From Leptospira meyeri (GTDB taxonomy: Bacteria > Spirochaetota > Leptospiria > Leptospirales > Leptospiraceae), in contig NZ_SORO01000001.1 in the NCBI RefSeq assembly GCF_004368965.1, positions 2,512,001 through 2,576,000 of the forward strand: a DNA stretch of 64,000 nt, given 5' to 3'. The translations under genes and the position numbers were made by a program. This document shows positions 52,376-61,035 of this stretch, piece after piece. Numbering within the stretch: the first letter of the stretch is position 1; each line of letters opens with the position of its first letter. The notes beneath the pieces are model-generated. The model ran no database searches and had not been told where the DNA came from. It saw only the letters and a program-made list of their open reading frames with translations.

Positions 52376-53856
52376 TTTTTTGTGTATACAATTGTTTTAT
52401 AATGCAACCAGTGATTGCCTGGAACGGGAATTTCCCATTCCTCACGATTCCAAGAGGAATTTTTTATAATATCTTTGATCACATGATTGATGAGTTGGTC
52501 ATCATAAAATACAAAACTATCTCGAGATTGAATCGTTTTGACGTAAGCATCAGAAGGAATATCTAATTCCCCGGGGATGAATTCTAAAATATTCAAATCA
52601 GGTCTTTTTTTTCGTAGGTCAAAATACGGATCTGGAAGTGCTTGCAAATAAAGAAATTTTGAATTTTTTAAACTCATCTCCAAATGTTGGAAATGGGATT
52701 CAAGAATCTTTTCGGAATCAGTTTGAAACCAGTGGATTTGATTGGTATAAAGTAAACTGGAAAGAGATAACAAAATTCCGAAATATGCTAACTTTGTATA
52801 ATAGTTCTTCGTTTCGTATAACAATGCCATCCCGAATGCCAAAGGAAATAAAATGTGAAAAACATACCACCCTTCGGATGAAGTATATAAAGAAAGCATA
52901 ACGGAAAGAATCCAAACCCAAAATACAATCCACTTTTGATTCAGTGTCTTAAATTTTTTGAACGATTGTAAGGTCAAAAAGATTAAAGTGGCAATTTCAA
53001 TTGCAATCACCACCAAACGTAATTTGGAAAACCCAAATCCAAAAGAAAAAACTTTTAGTTTATCCATCAGAGTGAACGTTTGAAGTAAGTTTCTTTTGCG
53101 AGTGAGTTGCGCTCCAAATTGGATTTCAAACCAATCCCAATTTGGATGAATGTAATACAACCAACATAAGATAGGTAATATTCCACCAAGAATGAACCAA
53201 GGAAAAGATTTAATTCCAAAGTTTCTCCAAACCAGAAATAAAGTTACCAAGCCAAAGGATGCACCGATTGGATGAGATAAAGAAGATAAGGAGAGAGAAA
53301 CTCCAGCTAACAGAGGAGACCAGAAATTCGTAGTTTTTTTGTTAGTTGCAAAAAGTAGACTTAGGATAAAGAAAAATGCAGTAAGACCTTCCATTCTTGC
53401 TGCTGTTCCAAAACGGAAAAGCAACGGTTCCCATAATAAACTTGCCAAAGCAATATGGCTTGCAAACTTCGAGATGGATTGTCTTCGTAAAAGTATATAA
53501 AAACCTAAACCAGTAAGATATACAATAAAGGCATTAGCAATGCGAATTGTTGTTAGTGAGTCAGGAAAAACGGAGAGAGTGAATCCAGAGAAAAGAAAAT
53601 ATACGGGAGGCATCCATAAGGTTTTGGATTCCATACCTGGGATAAGCCCATTTAAAACATTGGTTTTGAGATGACCTTCGGTTGCGAATGAGAGGGAAGG
53701 AGAAAAAAACAAAACCTCGTCAGGCCAAACAACGGGGAAAATATCCAGGTTGATCCAAACCTGGAAGAAAAAAAGTGCAGAGATAATGAAAAACGAGGCA
53801 TAAGCCACGTGGGTTTTATTTAGAAAGGGAATTAACGGCTTCTTGTTCCGTTTCAA
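52372..53856 (-). CDS. GT39/ArnT-like membrane glycosyltransferase
   Basis: A 494-residue inner-membrane protein with about ten to twelve hydrophobic segments. The first periplasmic loop carries FPVVWPDEVLFFSPSL, whose WPDE matches the acidic catalytic pair of GT-C enzymes that use polyprenyl-phosphate sugars. The C-terminal soluble part (about 385-494) faces the periplasm. The acceptor is unknown. The start used here is TTG at 53856, overlapping the STAS gene by 41 bases. A GTG at 53808, eight bases after the STAS stop, is an alternative. Coupling to the SGNH hydrolase suggests a shared envelope role. Confidence 0.78.
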   Translation of the reverse strand: MKRNKKPLIPFLNKTHVAYASFFIISALFFFQVWINLDIFPVVWPDEVLFFSPSLSFATEGHLKTNVLNGLIPGMESKTLWMPPVYFLFSGFTLSVFPDSLTTIRIANAFIVYLTGLGFYILLRRQSISKFASHIALASLLWEPLLFRFGTAARMEGLTAFFFILSLLFATNKKTTNFWSPLLAGVSLSLSSLSHPIGASFGLVTLFLVWRNFGIKSFPWFILGGILPILCWLYYIHPNWDWFEIQFGAQLTRKRNLLQTFTLMDKLKVFSFGFGFSKLRLVVIAIEIATLIFLTLQSFKKFKTLNQKWIVFWVWILSVMLSLYTSSEGWYVFHILFPLAFGMALLYETKNYYTKLAYFGILLSLSSLLYTNQIHWFQTDSEKILESHFQHLEMSLKNSKFLYLQALPDPYFDLRKKRPDLNILEFIPGELDIPSDAYVKTIQSRDSFVFYDDQLINHVIKDIIKNSSWNREEWEIPVPGNHWLHYKTIVYTKK

Positions 53857-54154
53857 ATACTTCGAACAAGTCCAGAAGCTCTACTACATCGAATACCTTT
53901 TTGACAGGAGGTGTGATGCAACAGAGTTTTAACTTTCTACCTTGTTTGTCCAATTCCCGAACCATTCCAACGAAGATACGAATTCCAGAAGAAGAGATAT
54001 AGGAGATAAGCTCTAGGTTGATGATGATATCTCCCTCACCGTTTTGCACGTCGTCGGCTAATTTGGCCTCCACTTCATCCGAATGGGTAATGTCCAAACG
54101 ACCGTTAAGGTGAACGAGTGTGTGCTTTCCGATTTTTTTGGTCTTTATTTCCAA
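53816..54154 (-). CDS. STAS-domain anti-sigma factor antagonist
   Basis: A 112-residue single STAS domain: KHTLVHLNGRLDITHSDEVEAKL, DIIINLELISYISSSGIRIF (the phosphorylatable Ser is in the SSSGIR turn), then LKLCCITPPVKKVFDVVELL. This is the SpoIIAA-type partner-switch component, expected to bind an anti-sigma kinase when dephosphorylated. A SpoIIE-family phosphatase is encoded at 29056-31008. No anti-sigma kinase gene is adjacent. It lies upstream of the membrane glycosyltransferase, with the annotated starts overlapping. Confidence 0.9.
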   Translation of the reverse strand: MEIKTKKIGKHTLVHLNGRLDITHSDEVEAKLADDVQNGEGDIIINLELISYISSSGIRIFVGMVRELDKQGRKLKLCCITPPVKKVFDVVELLDLFEVFETEQEAVNSLSK

Positions 54155-54209
54155 GGCGAGCCTACTTGGTGACTAGAATCTCTGAAAACACCAAAGGTTC
54201 AAGAAATTT

Positions 54210-54827
54210 TTACGCTGCTTGGTTTTTGTTTCGGTTAAAAAGTCGCGGATCTGTTCGTTCTTCGACCGGAATGTGCAATAATATTCTTTGCTTGGTGGAA
54301 CGAGTGGTTCTATGTCCCAAAAACTCTTGGATTTCCCAAACAGGAAAACCTTTTTTGAAAAGATCTAATGCGATCACATCGCGAAGGAAGGGAATGTGAA
54401 TTTCTCGTGAAATGAGGTTACTTGCATTCTTAAGAATTTTCTGAACTGTTCTCGTACGTAACTTTCCATAACGACCAGGAAATAGATAATCTGTCGGAGA
54501 AAATTCTGATGAGTAACGATAAAGCTCCAAAGCCAGGTTAGGCTCAAGGAAGATCTTCCTTCTTTGCAAACGACCACCGTTCTTTAATTTAAAGATAGTT
54601 CGTTCGGCGTTGAAGTCAGATATTTTGAGATGGATGAGTTCGGGGAGTGAAAGGCCAGTACATACCAAAAACTTAATGATTAAGTAATGGTGGTAATTTC
54701 GATAACGAAGGCGTAACAGCAGAGTCCGTATTTCTGATTGGTCAATCAAACGGTTGTCAAGTGTTGTCACATCAACAGTCAGAACTTGTGGGAGGAGGGC
54801 AGGTAATTTCAAATCTTTATTTAGCAT
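54210..54827 (-). CDS. Degenerate tyrosine recombinase-like protein
   Basis: A 205-residue protein with only the catalytic half of a tyrosine recombinase. CTGLSLPELIHLKISDF aligns with TGLRxSEL, but the first catalytic Arg is Ser. The β-hairpin (KLKNGGRLQRRKIFL) is present. IPFLRDVIALDLFKKG aligns with HxLRHxFA, with His lost and Arg kept. IQEFLGHRTTRSTKQRILLH keeps LGH but the tyrosine nucleophile position is not Tyr. DNA cleavage is therefore unlikely. It may bind DNA or regulate XerC/D. The start at 54827 is chosen because the upstream ATG at 54875 overlaps the next region. No att sites or mobile genes are near. Confidence 0.7.
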   Translation of the reverse strand: MLNKDLKLPALLPQVLTVDVTTLDNRLIDQSEIRTLLLRLRYRNYHHYLIIKFLVCTGLSLPELIHLKISDFNAERTIFKLKNGGRLQRRKIFLEPNLALELYRYSSEFSPTDYLFPGRYGKLRTRTVQKILKNASNLISREIHIPFLRDVIALDLFKKGFPVWEIQEFLGHRTTRSTKQRILLHIPVEERTDPRLFNRNKNQAA

Positions 54828-55018
54828 GTTTTTTTCTCGCAGGAATGTAACAGTTATAACAATCCATGCAATCAAATTGTCACCAAACCTCAGTTTTGGA
54901 TCAAATTTTCAGAGAAATAAATTTACTAGTTCATGTTTTCGCACCTCAGTGTTTTCTGCTTGATTCATATTCAAAAAACGATCCCATCTCTAGGAGAACG
55001 ATAAAGGACAGAAACTCA

Positions 55019-56089
55019 ATGGACTCTTTGGAACTAAAAACGAATGACCCTGAACTCCAACTGACAAAGGAAGATTTACAGAAGGTGGAGGAACTGACCG
55101 GACAAATCAAACTTAATAGTCCGAACGATGTAGTCTCCTATGGGGCCTCTGCACAGTCCAAGGTTTCTGAATTTGCCGATAAAGTTTTATCTGAAATTAA
55201 GACCAAGGATTCGGGTTATGCTGGTGAACTATTAAATAACCTATTGTTCAAAATCAAAGATTTGAATTTGGATAGTTTTGCGGGAGAGGGTGGAACTTTA
55301 TCGAAGATCCCACTCATCGGTGGTCTTTTTGACGCTTCCAGAAAGTTTCTGGCTAAATTTGAAGATCTACAGTCCCAAATTGAAAAAATAGTGGATGAGT
55401 TACATACTGCACGCACGAACCTAACAAAGGACATAACATTATTGCAGGCTTTATACGAGAAAAATTTGGAATATTTTAAAGAAATCCAAGTGTATATTGC
55501 TGCCGGTGACCAAAAGGTAAAAGAATTAAGAGACAAAATCTTACCCGAAATGTTGGAAAAAGCAAAAGCCCAAGGGGACACGTTGGCTTCACAACAGTAC
55601 CAAGATATGGTGCAAATGGTGGACCGATTTGAGAAAAAAATCCATGATTTGAAACTCACTCGAATCCTTTCTTTACAAACTGGACCTCAAATTCGACTCA
55701 TCCAGAACGGGAATCAAGTCCTTGTTGAAAAAATTCAAAGTTCAATTTTAAATACTATCCCTCTTTGGAAAAATCAAATCATAATCGCATTAGGTTTGTT
55801 ACGCCAAAGAAAAGCTTTGGAAGCACAAAAAGAAGTTTCCAAAACAACAAACGATTTAATTCAAAAAAATGCTGAAATGTTGAAGTCGGGAACGGTAGAA
55901 ATTGCAAGAGAATCAGAAAAAGGAATCATTGAAATTGATACATTAAAATCTGTGAATCAAAAGTTAATCGAAACCATTACGGAAACTTTAAAAATTCAAG
56001 AAGATGGACGCCAAAAGCGAAAATCTGTAGAACAAGAAATGATTAAAATTGAGTCCGAAATCAAACAAAAACTGTTGGAATCAAAATAG
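55019..56089 (+). CDS. TelA/KlaA-family toxic anion resistance protein
   Basis: A 356-residue, mainly helical cytoplasmic protein. SKVSEFADKVLSEIKTKDSG, FAGEGGTLSKIPLIGGLFDA and the coiled-coil middle QIEKIVDELHTARTNLTKDI are typical TelA features, as is LQTGPQIRLIQNGNQVLVEKI. TelA is linked to tellurite and envelope-stress resistance. How it works is unresolved. The start at 55019 is preceded by AAAGGA (55003 onward). An earlier ATG at 54866 would add 51 unrelated residues and cross the recombinase start region. It is followed after one base by the XpaC-like gene, its usual partner. Confidence 0.85.
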   Translation: MDSLELKTNDPELQLTKEDLQKVEELTGQIKLNSPNDVVSYGASAQSKVSEFADKVLSEIKTKDSGYAGELLNNLLFKIKDLNLDSFAGEGGTLSKIPLIGGLFDASRKFLAKFEDLQSQIEKIVDELHTARTNLTKDITLLQALYEKNLEYFKEIQVYIAAGDQKVKELRDKILPEMLEKAKAQGDTLASQQYQDMVQMVDRFEKKIHDLKLTRILSLQTGPQIRLIQNGNQVLVEKIQSSILNTIPLWKNQIIIALGLLRQRKALEAQKEVSKTTNDLIQKNAEMLKSGTVEIARESEKGIIEIDTLKSVNQKLIETITETLKIQEDGRQKRKSVEQEMIKIESEIKQKLLESK

Positions 56090-56090
56090 A

Positions 56091-56960
56091 ATGTCAGAAG
56101 TGCAAGTGGAACAAAATCAAGAAGAAAGGAAATGGGCCAGACGCGCCCACCTTTCAACAATTTTAACTTATCCTATGGCGTTATTGCCTTTTCCTTTTTT
56201 TATCTCATCTCTTGGTGCAATGATTTATCCTTTTGTTCTGTGGCTTTCTAGAAATAAGTCTTCTTATTCCGCTAAACAATCATTAGAAGCAATTTATTTG
56301 CAAGCATTGTTGTCTCTTGGTTTTTTCGGTTTTGGAACTAAGTTTGGTAATGACCGAGTTTTGCTTGTGTTTTCATACGTTTTGATGGCTTTTCTTCATG
56401 TTGTCTTTTTAGGTATCGCCATTTATCGAACCACTATTGGGAAAGCGCATCATTATCCATTTAGTTTTTTTCCATTTCTTTTTTCATCTAACCAGACAAA
56501 GGAAAATTGGAATGAACTTAAGAAAAAATTTGAAGATAAAGTAGAGTTTAGTGATTACAAATCGCAAATGGAAAAGTTGGATGGATTTCGAATCACAACG
56601 GAAAACGAGTCCAAATCACTTAAAGATCTCAATCTACAAGGACTATGTAATGAATACTTACATTCTCTTTCTGATTTGCGCGTAAAACTTGCGGAAGATC
56701 CACTCTCTTATCGAAAAGCCAAACAATTTTTGAATTACTTTCCAGAAACCGTTTCCAAAATTTTAAATCAATACAATCAGTTGAGTTCAGAAGTTAATTC
56801 ACCAGAATCTGAGAAACGAAAAACCGAATTAAGCTCACTACTGAGCGAAGTCATTAAAACAACTGAGCAAGTAAGAAATAAACTCATGGCTGATGAAACC
56901 CTAAATTTAGATGTTGAGATCACCGCAATGAAGAAAAACATCGAATTTGGTGGATATTGA
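56091..56960 (+). CDS. XpaC-like membrane protein
   Basis: A 289-residue protein with an N-terminal DUF4870-like part of about four hydrophobic segments (residues 20-125), then a soluble helical domain (about 140-289) resembling the 5-bromo-4-chloroindolyl phosphate hydrolysis (XpaC) family. The pattern YLHSLSDLRVKLAEDPLSYRKA, FLNYFPETVSKILNQYNQLSS is characteristic. XpaC and TelA are usually neighbours, and here the ATG follows the telA stop by one base. The start at 56091 is chosen for this reason. Its stop overlaps the ATG of the IMPase gene. The exact function is unknown. Confidence 0.75.
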   Translation: MSEVQVEQNQEERKWARRAHLSTILTYPMALLPFPFFISSLGAMIYPFVLWLSRNKSSYSAKQSLEAIYLQALLSLGFFGFGTKFGNDRVLLVFSYVLMAFLHVVFLGIAIYRTTIGKAHHYPFSFFPFLFSSNQTKENWNELKKKFEDKVEFSDYKSQMEKLDGFRITTENESKSLKDLNLQGLCNEYLHSLSDLRVKLAEDPLSYRKAKQFLNYFPETVSKILNQYNQLSSEVNSPESEKRKTELSSLLSEVIKTTEQVRNKLMADETLNLDVEITAMKKNIEFGGY

Positions 56961-57772
56961 TGCATTCTGAATTACTTGATAGGTCTTACCATTTTTTAAA
57001 TTTCCTTCCAGAAGTTGCCGATTTTTTGGTTCAAAAACACAAAGAGTCAGGACTTAAGGTCGATGAAAAGGGACTGTACAATCTCGTCACAGAGGCAGAT
57101 TTAAAAGCCGAATCTATGATTCTGGATGAAATACAAAAAAACTTTCCTCTGGATGGAATTTTATCGGAAGAACGTGGAAAGATTGATGGTAAATCAAATT
57201 ATACATGGGTTGTAGATCCGTTGGATGGGACCACAAATTACACTCATGGTTTGCCATTGTACGGAATTTCTGTTGGAGTTGTGGAAACAGAATCAATGAC
57301 TCCTGTCATAGGAATGGTCTTTTTTCCCGAACTAAATACGTATTACCATGCAATCAAAGGACAAGGAGCTTTCAGAGAAAAAACTCCAATCCAAGTTTCC
57401 AGAACAAGTTCCTTAAAAGATTCTCTTTTTGTAACAGGATTTCCTTACGATAGAAACTTGTCTTTAGATACACTCATGCAATATTATAAATCCATTTTGC
57501 AAAAATCTCGTGGAATTCGTAGAACAGGAGCAGCAACTCTCGATTTATGCTGGTTAGCTGAAGGGAAATTCGAAGGATATTATGAACTTGGATTAAAACC
57601 TTGGGACATGGCAGCTGCGGGATTAATTGTCTTAGAAGCAAAAGGAAAAATTACTTCAATGGATGGAAATGATTTTTCAATTTTAATTCCAAGTTTACTT
57701 GCTTCGAATGGTCTCGTTCATGATTATTTGTTAGCTGAATTTGAAGGACAGATCAACCGAGTAGTATACTAA
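56960..57772 (+). CDS. Inositol monophosphatase-family phosphatase
   Basis: A 270-residue metal-dependent phosphatase. LSEERGK has the first metal Glu, VVDPLDGTTNYTHGLP (about 88-103) is motif A with the two Asp and Thr, and KPWDMAAAGLIVLEAKG is motif B with the last Asp. IMPases dephosphorylate inositol phosphates, and some act on histidinol phosphate or PAP. Inositol phosphate is likely but not certain. The ATG at 56960 overlaps the XpaC stop (TGATG). Its 3' end overlaps the convergent glycosyltransferase by 20 bases. Confidence 0.9.
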   Translation: MHSELLDRSYHFLNFLPEVADFLVQKHKESGLKVDEKGLYNLVTEADLKAESMILDEIQKNFPLDGILSEERGKIDGKSNYTWVVDPLDGTTNYTHGLPLYGISVGVVETESMTPVIGMVFFPELNTYYHAIKGQGAFREKTPIQVSRTSSLKDSLFVTGFPYDRNLSLDTLMQYYKSILQKSRGIRRTGAATLDLCWLAEGKFEGYYELGLKPWDMAAAGLIVLEAKGKITSMDGNDFSILIPSLLASNGLVHDYLLAEFEGQINRVVY

Positions 57773-58919
57773 TCATCTGGTTTAGTTTTTTACGAATCAC
57801 TTCTTTGGTAAAATTCTTCAAAACATATTCTCTTCCATTCTTGCCTAACCGGATGGCTAAACTGCGGTTTTCCAAAAGGAAATCCAAAGTTCTTTGGAAT
57901 GAAAGAGAATCAGAATAATACAACCCACCTTGACTTCTTAAGCAATGTCCTCGCATTACAGATGAATTGGCATTGACTAAAACTGGTTTTTCCTGAATCC
58001 AAGCTTCCATAATGGAAATTGAAAAACTTTCAAAAGCAGATGGGTTTAATAAAAGAAAAGATTTTTGAATTTCTGAAATTTTTTCCTCTTCACTTACGAA
58101 TCCTGTAAAAGTGATTAAAGGGTCTTTTGGAATTTCCAAAGAGGAAATAGAACCTAAACATTTGATACTAATATCTGTTCTGTTAGAATAAAGTTTCCAA
58201 TTTTCAAAATAATGAAAAAGGTCAGGGTATCCTTTTGCTGGTTCAATACGACCTATAGTGATCAATTGATTAGAATTAGAATTTTTTGATTCTTGTCTTA
58301 CAAAACGATCAGCAAGGTACGTTCCGATCAAAAAATAAGAACTAACTTTTTGTTTTGTATAACTTTCATAAACAGACAATTCTTCTGGTGCATTGAAACT
58401 ATACAAATAATGATTCGAATATGTTTTTCGATAGATAGGAAGGCGAAATGGAGGCTCGTCATGGAAGGTTGGCACGATGACAAAAGGTATTTCTAAATTA
58501 GGAATACTTGCTACAACCGGATAATAAAGGTATCCTATCAAAATAGCTAAGTCATATGATTTTTGCTCTTTCGTCACAAATTTAACTAAGTCAGGGCAAT
58601 AAGGTCCTTGTTCTTTTAGAAATTCCCATTGTTCTTTTTCCGAAACAGTATCACCTTTTTCCAAACATTGGTTCAATAGTTGGTTCATTTTTTTTATGTT
58701 TCTTGTCTGCGTGACAGGAAAACGTTTCACAAGGATCGAATTTTCAATTCGATCCTTGTGAAATTCGTTTTTCCAGCTTACGTAATCTTTAGCTGCAGAT
58801 GTACAAACCGTTACTTCGTTAAGTTCAGATAGAATTGATGCATAATCGTAAGCTAATTTTTCAGCTCCCCCCGAAGCATGTTCCAAAAATCTTGCAGTAA
58901 TGATTAATATTTTTGCCAC
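57753..58919 (-). CDS. GT4-family glycosyltransferase (last of cluster)
   Basis: A 388-residue GT-B glycosyltransferase. The N-terminal domain starts MAKILIITARFLEHASGGAE (glycine loop), and the C-terminal domain has TIGRIEPAKGYPDL (about 222-235), a typical GT4 start of the donor-binding half, LLLNPSAFESFSISIMEAWIQEKPVLVNA (E-x7-E motif, FESFSISIMEAW), and a final helix. It uses a nucleotide sugar in the cytoplasm. It follows the second GT4 gene by two bases and ends a four-gene minus-strand run. Confidence 0.9.
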   Translation of the reverse strand: MAKILIITARFLEHASGGAEKLAYDYASILSELNEVTVCTSAAKDYVSWKNEFHKDRIENSILVKRFPVTQTRNIKKMNQLLNQCLEKGDTVSEKEQWEFLKEQGPYCPDLVKFVTKEQKSYDLAILIGYLYYPVVASIPNLEIPFVIVPTFHDEPPFRLPIYRKTYSNHYLYSFNAPEELSVYESYTKQKVSSYFLIGTYLADRFVRQESKNSNSNQLITIGRIEPAKGYPDLFHYFENWKLYSNRTDISIKCLGSISSLEIPKDPLITFTGFVSEEEKISEIQKSFLLLNPSAFESFSISIMEAWIQEKPVLVNANSSVMRGHCLRSQGGLYYSDSLSFQRTLDFLLENRSLAIRLGKNGREYVLKNFTKEVIRKKLNQMISILLG

Positions 58920-58921
58920 TA

Positions 58922-59971
58922 TTAGATTCTCACAACTTCGAGAATAGGTAGAATACTTGTAGATAGCAAATAATCATCCAATCTAATATTTTGTGCACCA
59001 ATGATTGAGGTCCGGAATTCCGAATTTTTGAAAACTGAATCTACTAAAGGAACAAGGGAATCAAAATCTTTAGAATCGAAAAGAATTCCTGAATGATTTA
59101 ATGTTTCCGGAATTGCTCCCGCTGCAAACGCAACAACTGGCAAATGGAAATACATTGCTTCCATTAACGGGACACAAAAACCTTCGTGTTCGCTCATCGA
59201 CAAAAACATGTTACTTTCCGAATAGATCTGCTTTAACATTGTTTCATCAACATAAGAAATAATTTTTACTTCTTCAGAAAGATCCAAGTGATGAATCATA
59301 AAATTCAATTCATCTAAATAAGATTGTTGGTTTGGGTTACAAAATCCTAACATTCGCATAGAAAATTGATTCCCCATTTTTGATTTCCACGTTCTAGCAA
59401 ATCGAATCAAATCATCTTGGCGTTTGTTAGGAGCAATGCGACCTACAAATAAAAAGGAAGGATTAACAAATGTTTTTAATTTGAGATCTCGCGGAACATC
59501 TTTCCATTTTTGAAAATTCAAGTGTAAAGGAAGTAATCTTGCATTTTTAAATCCAAGTTCTTGGAGTTCTAACAAGTTAAAATTTGATACGGCAAATGAA
59601 TGATGGAAGATATCACGAATCATTTCCAAATCTTCTCTACCTTTGCGTAGCAAATAAGAAAATTTGAGATCATAACCTGTAAAAAAATCTTCGGGAGTTA
59701 CATTGTGATAAATTAAAATTTTTCGGTTTGGGAATTTTAAAATAAAATCTAAAGCTTCACTATGAATGGAATGGTGGTACACGAGAACATCTTCCTGCTT
59801 GATATTTGCTTTGGTTAGTTTTTCTGCATATTTACGATCATGTGAAAATACATTTTCGGCAAATATTTTACCATTGTATCCTTCCTTAGAAAGTAATCGT
59901 TTTATCTCCAGCATTTCCTGAGAAATCGCATCACCTAACTGGAATCCTGCGGAAAATTGATGTATATTCAT
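58922..59971 (-). CDS. GT4-family glycosyltransferase (middle)
   Basis: A 349-residue GT-B glycosyltransferase. FVGRIAPNKRQDDLIRF marks the donor domain, and SMSEHEGFCVPLMEAMYFHLPVVAFAAGAIPETL (quoted in part: SEHEGFCVPLMEA) has the E-x7-E nucleotide-sugar motif. It is clearly paralogous to the following gene (SMSEHEGFC and AGAIPxT recur), indicating a duplication. Sugar specificity is unknown. Mannosyltransferases of O-antigen clusters look similar. It overlaps the next gene's start region by four bases and is followed by the third GT4. Confidence 0.9.
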   Translation of the reverse strand: MNIHQFSAGFQLGDAISQEMLEIKRLLSKEGYNGKIFAENVFSHDRKYAEKLTKANIKQEDVLVYHHSIHSEALDFILKFPNRKILIYHNVTPEDFFTGYDLKFSYLLRKGREDLEMIRDIFHHSFAVSNFNLLELQELGFKNARLLPLHLNFQKWKDVPRDLKLKTFVNPSFLFVGRIAPNKRQDDLIRFARTWKSKMGNQFSMRMLGFCNPNQQSYLDELNFMIHHLDLSEEVKIISYVDETMLKQIYSESNMFLSMSEHEGFCVPLMEAMYFHLPVVAFAAGAIPETLNHSGILFDSKDFDSLVPLVDSVFKNSEFRTSIIGAQNIRLDDYLLSTSILPILEVVRI

Positions 59972-61035
59972 TGGATACCTAATTTAAGAATGTTCGCAAT
60001 AACTTCTTGGAATGGAAATTGATTATAAAATTTTAATGTTTGGTATTGGTTTTCAATCAAAGAATTTAATTTATCTCTTTGCGCCAAGTACTCTTTTAGT
60101 TTTTCCACAAGAGAAGGGTGGTCTTTAGTTTGAAAGAGAAAACCAGCACCTTTCATTGTCCCTGGGATAGCACCAGCAGAATAAGCAAAAACAGGAATTC
60201 CGCAACCAAAAGCCTCTAAGATCGGCAAACAAAAACCTTCATGTTCACTCATTGAAACAAAGGCAGATGATTCCTGGAGAATTGAAATTACTTCTAAGTC
60301 AGTTTTGCCAGTTAAAAAAAGAACTTTCCCCTCTAATTTTTTCCTTCGCACAATATCTGTTAACTTATCAAAATATCCATCAAAAGCACCAATCACCGAA
60401 CCCAAACACAAACACTGAGCATCCGGAAAGTCCCTGACCCAGTATGAAAAAAATTCGATCAGGTCTTCCCATTTTTTTTGCGGTGAATAACGTCCTACAA
60501 AAACCAAAGAGTGATTTTTTATCTCTTTATCAAAATTAGAATTTGTTTCATATAATTTGCAAATAGGGATGACATAAGGATTTTTGAATTGGTAACCAGA
60601 AATTGTTTGGAAATTAAATTCGGAATCACACCAAATAGAATCACAAAATATCGACAAACTTGCGATCTCTAAATATGAAAGTGATTCAAATTTTTCCATT
60701 GAGGAATAAATCTCAGGAGTTGTTGTGCTTTTGTAAAAACTAGCTGGCGTTATGTTGTGAAATCTTAATATTTTCCGACCCGGTAAATTTTGAAAAAGAA
60801 AATATGGATACCCTGCCCCGCCATAATGTAAAATATGAATATCATCGTTGCTAGTTGGAAAATCAAAAGAGTTTACAAGATGAAATTGGCTATTTAATGA
60901 TTTTCCTTTTCTTGGTAATCTTGTAATGAAATGCGATTTGTATCCAAGTGAGACAAACACTTCTGCAAGCCCAATTGCGTCATTTCCAACTCCATCTGAA
61001 TCCTTCAGCTCATCTAAATGTTGAAAAACATTCAT
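59968..61035 (-). CDS. GT4-family glycosyltransferase (first)
   Basis: A 355-residue GT-B glycosyltransferase, paralogous to the next one. FVGRYSPQKKWEDLIEFF begins the donor domain, and SSAFVSMSEHEGFCLPILEA holds the E-x7-E motif with the AYSAGAIPGTMKGAG loop after it. The N-terminal domain MNVFQHLDELKDSDGVGNDA carries the acceptor region. It overlaps the methyltransferase-like gene upstream and the following GT4 downstream by four bases each, so all are translationally coupled. Probable role: adding successive sugars to a surface polysaccharide. Confidence 0.9.
   Translation of the reverse strand: MNVFQHLDELKDSDGVGNDAIGLAEVFVSLGYKSHFITRLPRKGKSLNSQFHLVNSFDFPTSNDDIHILHYGGAGYPYFLFQNLPGRKILRFHNITPASFYKSTTTPEIYSSMEKFESLSYLEIASLSIFCDSIWCDSEFNFQTISGYQFKNPYVIPICKLYETNSNFDKEIKNHSLVFVGRYSPQKKWEDLIEFFSYWVRDFPDAQCLCLGSVIGAFDGYFDKLTDIVRRKKLEGKVLFLTGKTDLEVISILQESSAFVSMSEHEGFCLPILEAFGCGIPVFAYSAGAIPGTMKGAGFLFQTKDHPSLVEKLKEYLAQRDKLNSLIENQYQTLKFYNQFPFQEVIANILKLGIQ

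Noticed and set aside
54210..54827. Recombinase as a sign of a mobile island
   Set aside because: No other mobile genes, no direct repeats and no composition shift are visible, and the catalytic residues are missing.
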